A stretch of 64,000 nucleotides of DNA from Odiellus spinosus (lineage: Eukaryota > Arthropoda > Arachnida > Opiliones > Phalangiidae), in NCBI GenBank assembly GCA_963920705.1, contig OY987230.1, positions 21,221,087 through 21,285,086 on the forward strand, read 5' to 3'. Within the stretch, counting starts at the first letter, position 1, and each line of letters starts with the position of its first letter. The notes beneath the pieces were generated by a model that made no database searches, was not told the origin of the DNA, and saw nothing but the letters and a program-made list of their open reading frames with translations. Position numbers and translations under genes: made by a program. Below are positions 62,901 through 64,000 of the stretch, piece by piece.

Positions 62901-63551
62901 TCAGTTTACGCCAGAGAACTGGAATGTTTGCAAGATAATTTGACCCGAGCCAGTACCCTTCATCAGGCGAGTATATTTAACTAATTTGATTATTAATGTA
63001 TTTCACGAACGCGAAGAATACTTAAAAGTCATCTTCTATACACCTATTAATATTCCGCGGATTCAACGCCTACCGGGTATGGATTTTTAAATATTTTTTT
63101 TTATTGGGTAATAAATAACTCCATTTGAACTTAAATCATATTAATTGTCAGCGCGTATAAAGCTTAAAAACCTTAATCTATATCCGAAGGTTATACGGAT
63201 ACAAAAAAAGGACCCCTTGCTTTACGCGTGTTGCTTAAAAAATACCAAATGAACTTTAGTAAATTTGTTTTAAATATATTTGAACTAGTAATAGAAATTT
63301 TGCACGAAGACTCTGAACAGCCTATTTATGTATTTATGATTAATTTGGGGCTGTTTTATATTTTTTCCAATAATAGTTGACAGAATGGTTAAATCTAGGG
63401 CGTACTGATACATAATGTTAAATCCTTATAAAGAGAAATGTACTTTATGTCAACCCCTATTGATCACTAGAAAAAAAAACGTGATTTAATTATTAACGAA
63501 GTTCTATTTTTCAATTTTTCAGGACCAGGATTTGTATTTTCAAATTAAGGA
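38035..63551 (+). CDS. ABCG half-transporter, White-like paralogue (gene 2), 3' part outside window
   Basis: Visible exons: 38035-38136, 59132-59321, 60207-60255, 60329-60430, 60503-60587, 60646-60717, 60958-61056, 61731-61969, 62077-62179, 62877-62966, 63523-63551. Together they encode 386 residues and the first two bases of the next codon; the membrane domain lies past 64000. Motifs: Walker A GSSGAGKST (~112-120), YVQQDD (~156), LSGGERKR (~220), Walker B IFCDEP (~241-246), H-loop (~277). The start [12 protein letters not shown] resembles the MGQEDQE start of fly White. Identical exon lengths in the NBD show that it is a paralogue of gene 1. Intron 1 is 21 kb and contains the METTL7-like gene. 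The intron after exon 10 needs a GC donor. It could be called white-like or scarlet-like; I see more White-like residues, but the missing membrane domain limits this. Confidence 0.88.
41524..41978. mobile_element. AATCGATT-rich inverted elements, nested
   Basis: A short GTTCACACTAGAGACTTTGA/AAGTGTGAACGTAGCT unit (41578-41758) sits next to the GCCAGGAATCGTTTAAAG and ATCGATTTATCGTAGC blocks. In gene 2 intron 1, just before MITE copy 6. Confidence 0.55.
42004..42314 (-). mobile_element. MITE family A, copy 6 (TSD TTATTAC)
   Basis: 311 bp, reverse orientation. About 25 bp are missing around the GACGACG segment, and the right terminus is CGGCTTCCG. TSD TTATTAC at 41997-42003 and 42315-42321. In gene 2 intron 1. 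Confidence 0.92.
43629..43965 (-). mobile_element. MITE family A, copy 7 (TSD ATATGGC)
   Basis: 337 bp, reverse orientation. TSD ATATGGC at 43622-43628 and 43966-43972. Right TIR carries the CTACTTCTG variant. In gene 2 intron 1. Confidence 0.93.
45345..45522. mobile_element. Inverted-repeat element with CGAGGGG termini
   Basis: Imperfect inverted arms CGAGGGGTCAGACACT and AGTGTCTGCCCCCTCG, plus inner arms GTACACCTGAGTT/ACTCAGGTGTAC-type. GTGAATTA flanks the left side and ends the right side. In gene 2 intron 1. Confidence 0.55.
45942..45954 (+). promoter_or_regulatory. Perfect E2F-type site TTTTGGCGGGAAA
   Basis: Single strong match to the E2F/DP consensus in gene 2 intron 1, in a locally GC-richer stretch (45900-46100) that also holds CAGCGCGCGATTTGC. 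It could mark an unannotated promoter, but no gene was recognised beside it. Confidence 0.3.
47410..47745 (-). mobile_element. MITE family A, copy 8 (TSD GTAACAT), nested
   Basis: 336 bp, reverse orientation. TSD GTAACAT at 47403-47409 and 47746-47752. It interrupts an older dispersed repeat (GAGTAACAT…TTTTCAGAAAGATCG) that occurs uninterrupted near 55158-55250. Confidence 0.93.
48601..48892 (-). mobile_element. MITE family B, copy 3 (TSD ATTCTGG)
   Basis: 292 bp, reverse of copy 1. TSD ATTCTGG at 48594-48600 and 48893-48899. In gene 2 intron 1, about 270 bases beyond the METTL7-like stop. Confidence 0.92.
49159..49404 (-). CDS. Mettl7: METTL7-like exon 2
   Basis: 81 codons plus stop, beginning [14 protein letters not shown] and ending [10 protein letters not shown]. 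This corresponds to the GG.FYF.EHVAA… to YGYAVK C-terminus of METTL7 proteins. The acceptor CTCTATTCAG lies only about 45 bases from the end of the MITE at 49450-49786. Confidence 0.92.
   Translation of the reverse strand, partial: GGRLYFLEHVAAKGILGKWAQICIQPIWSQFTDDCQLTVPVLKLLEESPFRVETHRYFTLRELGLTIPCVWPQLLGVAVKD
49159..51078 (-). CDS. Mettl7: METTL7-like (thiol S-)methyltransferase, two exons, nested in gene 2 intron 1
   Basis: Complete 248-aa SAM-dependent methyltransferase of the METTL7/TMT1 family (human members are about 244 aa, ER or lipid-droplet anchored, and methylate thiols). Exon 1 is 51078-50578, exon 2 is 49404-49159, joined phase 0 as …[14 protein letters not shown]. The N-terminus is a hydrophobic anchor (residues 1-22) followed by a basic stretch NRRRIKRK. 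Motif I reads [10 protein letters not shown] (the family usually has GCGTG), then DPN, VLCSV, the PGG loop and a C-terminal GVAVKD. Donor CCC|GTAAGT, acceptor ATTCAG|GGT on the - strand. The gene lies antisense inside the 21-kb first intron of gene 2, and its own 1.17-kb intron holds a MITE. Function is by family; substrate unknown. Confidence 0.92.
49450..49786 (+). mobile_element. MITE family A, copy 9 (TSD CAATAC) in the METTL7-like intron
   Basis: 337 bp. Flanked by CAATAC (49444-49449 and 49787-49792), 6 bp with the seventh base mismatched. Inserted in the single METTL7-like intron, ending about 45 bases from the acceptor of exon 2. Confidence 0.9.
50119..50462. mobile_element. TTAA-bounded element, third family
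   Basis: Left TTAAAGAGAGGGTGAGAAGG, right CTCTTCGTCCTCCCTTTAA. Shares GTCGGAGGTTCTCCTTTTAA with 4890-4925. Lies between METTL7-like exon 1 and the MITE in its intron, just past the donor. Confidence 0.6.
50578..51078 (-). CDS. Mettl7: METTL7-like exon 1
   Basis: 167 codons from ATG (51078-51076) to the donor CCC|GTAAGT. Contains the membrane anchor, SAM motif I ([10 protein letters not shown]), the acidic [14 protein letters not shown] and [19 protein letters not shown]. The open frame continues past the donor for 32 codons without family resemblance, which places the splice. Confidence 0.93.
52161..52443. mobile_element. AATCGATT-rich inverted element, single clean copy
   Basis: About 283 bp from AGCCGCGTTCATACTAGACC to AAGTGTGACCGTAGCT. 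Flanked by TAA on both sides (possible 3-bp TSD). In gene 2 intron 1. Confidence 0.65.
52945..53285. repeat. Direct pair of short-element-derived blocks
   Basis: Two similar blocks of about 170 bases in tandem, each with ATACTTTTCAAAC, CAACTTTTCAAGATAATA and TTTGACTTTCCTAAAC. Decayed relatives of the short GTTCACACT family; similar remnants occur near 37375-37620, 38470-38620 and 39460-39655. Confidence 0.5.
53325..53741. mobile_element. AATCGATT-rich inverted elements, composite
   Basis: Two units in a row: 53325-53468 (AGCTACGTTCACACTAGCG…CTATAGCT) and 53464-53741 (ATAGCTAAGGTCACAC…TATGAACGAAGCT). Confidence 0.6.
54066..54441. mobile_element. TTAA fold-back element, second family
   Basis: Relative of 24086-24493: TTAA AGGGATAATG at the left, CATTATCCCT-like end at the right, and inner arms TAGGCTTAGCTGGATTCA and its inverse. 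In gene 2 intron 1. Confidence 0.8.
54759..55095 (+). mobile_element. MITE family A, copy 10 (TSD GCTTTTC)
   Basis: 337 bp. TSD GCTTTTC at 54752-54758 and 55096-55102. In gene 2 intron 1. Confidence 0.93.
55157..55460. repeat. Dispersed repeat with AAGTGAGG start (reference copy)
   Basis: Recognised by AAGTGAGGATGTCACGCG, AACTCCAAATAGAAATTGA, CGACAGTAAAAATACATATT and CACGTGGCTATTGTAGAG. Partial copies lie near 3555, 4390-4490, 15845-15945, 34860-35020 (inverted), 47357-47840 (split by a MITE) and 48905-49085 (inverted). Class unknown. Confidence 0.5.
55589..55750. mobile_element. Short MITE, ends GGCCAGGTTC
   Basis: Inverted ends GGCCAGGTTCATAAGCGTCC and near-inverse around 162 bp. No clear TSD. 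End fragments of the same family (CATAAGCGTCC) occur near 30305 and 44143. Confidence 0.65.
56291..56615 (+). mobile_element. MITE family A, copy 11 (TSD GCTAAGC)
   Basis: 325 bp, lacking about 12 bp near the right TIR (the ACAAGACCCGGG part). TSD GCTAAGC at 56284-56290 and 56616-56622. Confidence 0.93.
59132..59321 (+). CDS. gene 2 exon 2
   Basis: Acceptor TTTTTCGACAG, donor GGAA|GTACGT, phase 1. Encodes [16 protein letters not shown], then [15 protein letters not shown] and a linker to the first NBD strand, at the position of gene 1 exon 2. Confidence 0.87.
59441..59777 (+). mobile_element. MITE family A, copy 12 (TSD CTAATTC)
   Basis: 337 bp. TSD CTAATTC at 59434-59440 and 59778-59784. 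Left TIR carries the CAGAAGTAGATG variant. In gene 2 intron 2, 119 bases after the exon 2 donor. Confidence 0.93.
59953..60126. mobile_element. Short GTTCACACT…AGTGTGAAC element (gene 2 intron 2)
   Basis: About 174 bp, ends GGCTACGTTCACACTTGTCA and CTAAGTGTGAACGCAGCT, with inner TTTGAAACC and AAAACGGTTAAA blocks. Shorter relative of the AATCGATT-rich family. Confidence 0.6.
60207..60255 (+). CDS. gene 2 exon 3
   Basis: 49 nt encoding [16 protein letters not shown]. It ends within Walker A (GS|SGAGKST), donor TCTAG|GTAAAT, phase 2. The corresponding site in gene 1 has no intron. Confidence 0.9.
60329..60430 (+). CDS. gene 2 exon 4: Walker A
   Basis: 102 nt encoding [20 protein letters not shown] and [14 protein letters not shown]. 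Preceded by a 73-bp intron and followed by a 72-bp intron. Donor TGCAG|GTACGT. Confidence 0.92.
60503..60587 (+). CDS. gene 2 exon 5: Q-loop
   Basis: 85 nt encoding [20 protein letters not shown] and KVREHLMFQ. Acceptor TCAATTCAG, donor CAA|GTAAAG. The following intron is only 58 bp. Confidence 0.92.
60646..60717 (+). CDS. gene 2 exon 6
   Basis: 72 nt, phase 0, encoding [20 protein letters not shown] and LLLE. Same length and position as gene 1 exon 4. Confidence 0.92.
60746..60901. mobile_element. Short GTTCACACT…AGTGTGAAC element (gene 2 intron 6)
   Basis: About 156 bp filling most of the 240-bp intron between exons 6 and 7. Ends CCGTTCACACTAGAGACCTT and GCCTAGTGTGAACGAAACT. Confidence 0.6.
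60958..61056 (+). CDS. gene 2 exon 7: ABC signature
   Basis: 99 nt, phase 0, encoding [15 protein letters not shown] and the canonical C-loop [14 protein letters not shown]. Acceptor TTTTAATAG, donor GAA|GTAAGA. Same length as gene 1 exon 5. Confidence 0.94.
61359..61658. mobile_element. AATCGATT-rich inverted element (gene 2 intron 7)
   Basis: About 300 bp from AGCTACGATCACACTATAA to CTAGTATGAACGCGGCT. Ends 72 bases before exon 8 of gene 2. Confidence 0.65.
61731..61969 (+). CDS. gene 2 exon 8: Walker B, D-loop, H-loop
   Basis: 239 nt encoding [35 protein letters not shown] and [14 protein letters not shown]. Acceptor AACTTAATAG, donor AACAG|GTTCGT, phase 2. Same length as gene 1 exon 6. 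Confidence 0.94.
62077..62179 (+). CDS. gene 2 exon 9
   Basis: 103 nt encoding [20 protein letters not shown] and [15 protein letters not shown]. Acceptor TAATTTCAG, donor CAC|GTAAGT. Same length as gene 1 exon 7. Confidence 0.93.
62417..62738 (+). repeat. 32-bp minisatellite in gene 2 intron 9
   Basis: About 10 copies built from TTCACACATTTGTGTATAAA and TTTAACCGATTA. Variants GTGGATAAA and TTCCCACATT fall in the later copies. Confidence 0.93.
62877..62966 (+). CDS. gene 2 exon 10, ends at a GC donor
   Basis: 90 nt encoding [20 protein letters not shown] and [10 protein letters not shown]. The donor is CAG|GCGAGT. The nearby GT (GCGA|GTATAT) would put the next exon out of frame and give a stop (TAA at 63546), so the GC-AG reading is preferred. 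Confidence 0.85.
63523..63551 (+). CDS. gene 2 exon 11 (last exon seen)
   Basis: 29 nt encoding DQDLYFQIK. Acceptor CAATTTTTCAG, donor AAGGA|GTAAGT, phase 2. A small linker exon, and the one most open to doubt because the next exon lies outside the window. Confidence 0.7.
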
Positions 63552-63985
63552 GTAAGTTTTGAAAAAAACACGTAATTTTTTACTTTATTTCGTAACCTGT
63601 ATTCGTGTTAAGGTCGATTTTTCACCGTATCATTTAGCTACACACTAATTTAATTATTAATTAAAGAATAACACGGGGTAAAAATTAAAAAAAAAAACGC
63701 CTTTTAAGCTCAAAAGAAAAGGAAATAATAGAGAGAAATTATAATTTTAGTTAGTAAGTACGTTTAAAATTGGTTTTCTATCCGAGAAGTTTAAAAATAA
63801 AATTATTTTAAATCAAAAGCAATAATAAAGGTTCGTGGCAGAAGTAGGACCACCCAAGTGGCGAGCCGTATTAAAATATCGTTAGACAAAAACGAGATTA
63901 ATTAGATTTGATAATAATTAAATCTATGGATTACGAACATTAAAATGTTTCAAAGATGATTTATTTTACGAAAATTAATGATTTA

Positions 63986-64000
63986 AGCTACGTTCACACT
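63986..64000. mobile_element. Start of an AGCTACGTTCACACT element, cut by the window edge
   Basis: The last 15 bases equal the terminus of the family seen at 53325 and 12568. Confidence 0.5.

Overview
This is a stretch of an AT-rich, intron-rich animal genome. The genes are split by spliceosomal GT-AG introns (one GC-AG), one gene lies inside an intron of another, and small non-autonomous DNA transposons are dense. The two main genes are half-size ABC transporters of the ABCG/white type. The first matches the arthropod eye-pigment transporter White from its nucleotide-binding domain to its C-terminus, so an arthropod is most likely. The species cannot be named from this sequence.

Layout: (1) 1-22473, + strand: a complete white-like gene, about 701 codons in 16 exons if the proposed first exon at 1664-1798 is right. 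Its introns hold two ~490-bp palindromic TTAA elements, two minisatellites, a cluster of E2F-like motifs and an antisense ORF (20089-20526) that may be an exon of a nested gene. (2) 22474-38034: intergenic, with a poly(A) signal near 23085, two 7-bp-TSD elements, a 28-bp tandem array and several other MITEs. (3) 38035 to beyond the right edge, + strand: a second white-like paralogue. Its first exon (38035-38136) is 21 kb from the second (59132), and the window ends before the membrane domain. (4) Inside that 21-kb intron, on the - strand, is a complete two-exon METTL7-type methyltransferase (51078 down to 49159, 248 aa).

The two transporters look like tandem duplicates. Four consecutive NBD exons have identical lengths (72, 99, 239, 103 nt), and the single 236-nt Walker A exon of gene 1 equals three exons of gene 2 (49+102+85 nt). 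White-family half-transporters work as dimers, classically carrying pigment precursors such as guanine, tryptophan and kynurenine derivatives. Whether these two products pair with each other cannot be seen here.

The most striking non-genic structure is a MITE family of about 337 bp with 12 copies. They have near-identical long TIRs, and 11 of 12 carry a perfect 7-bp target-site duplication (the twelfth 6 bp). A second, unrelated-bodied family (three copies) also makes 7-bp duplications and has similar C...G termini. No transposase gene was found in the window.
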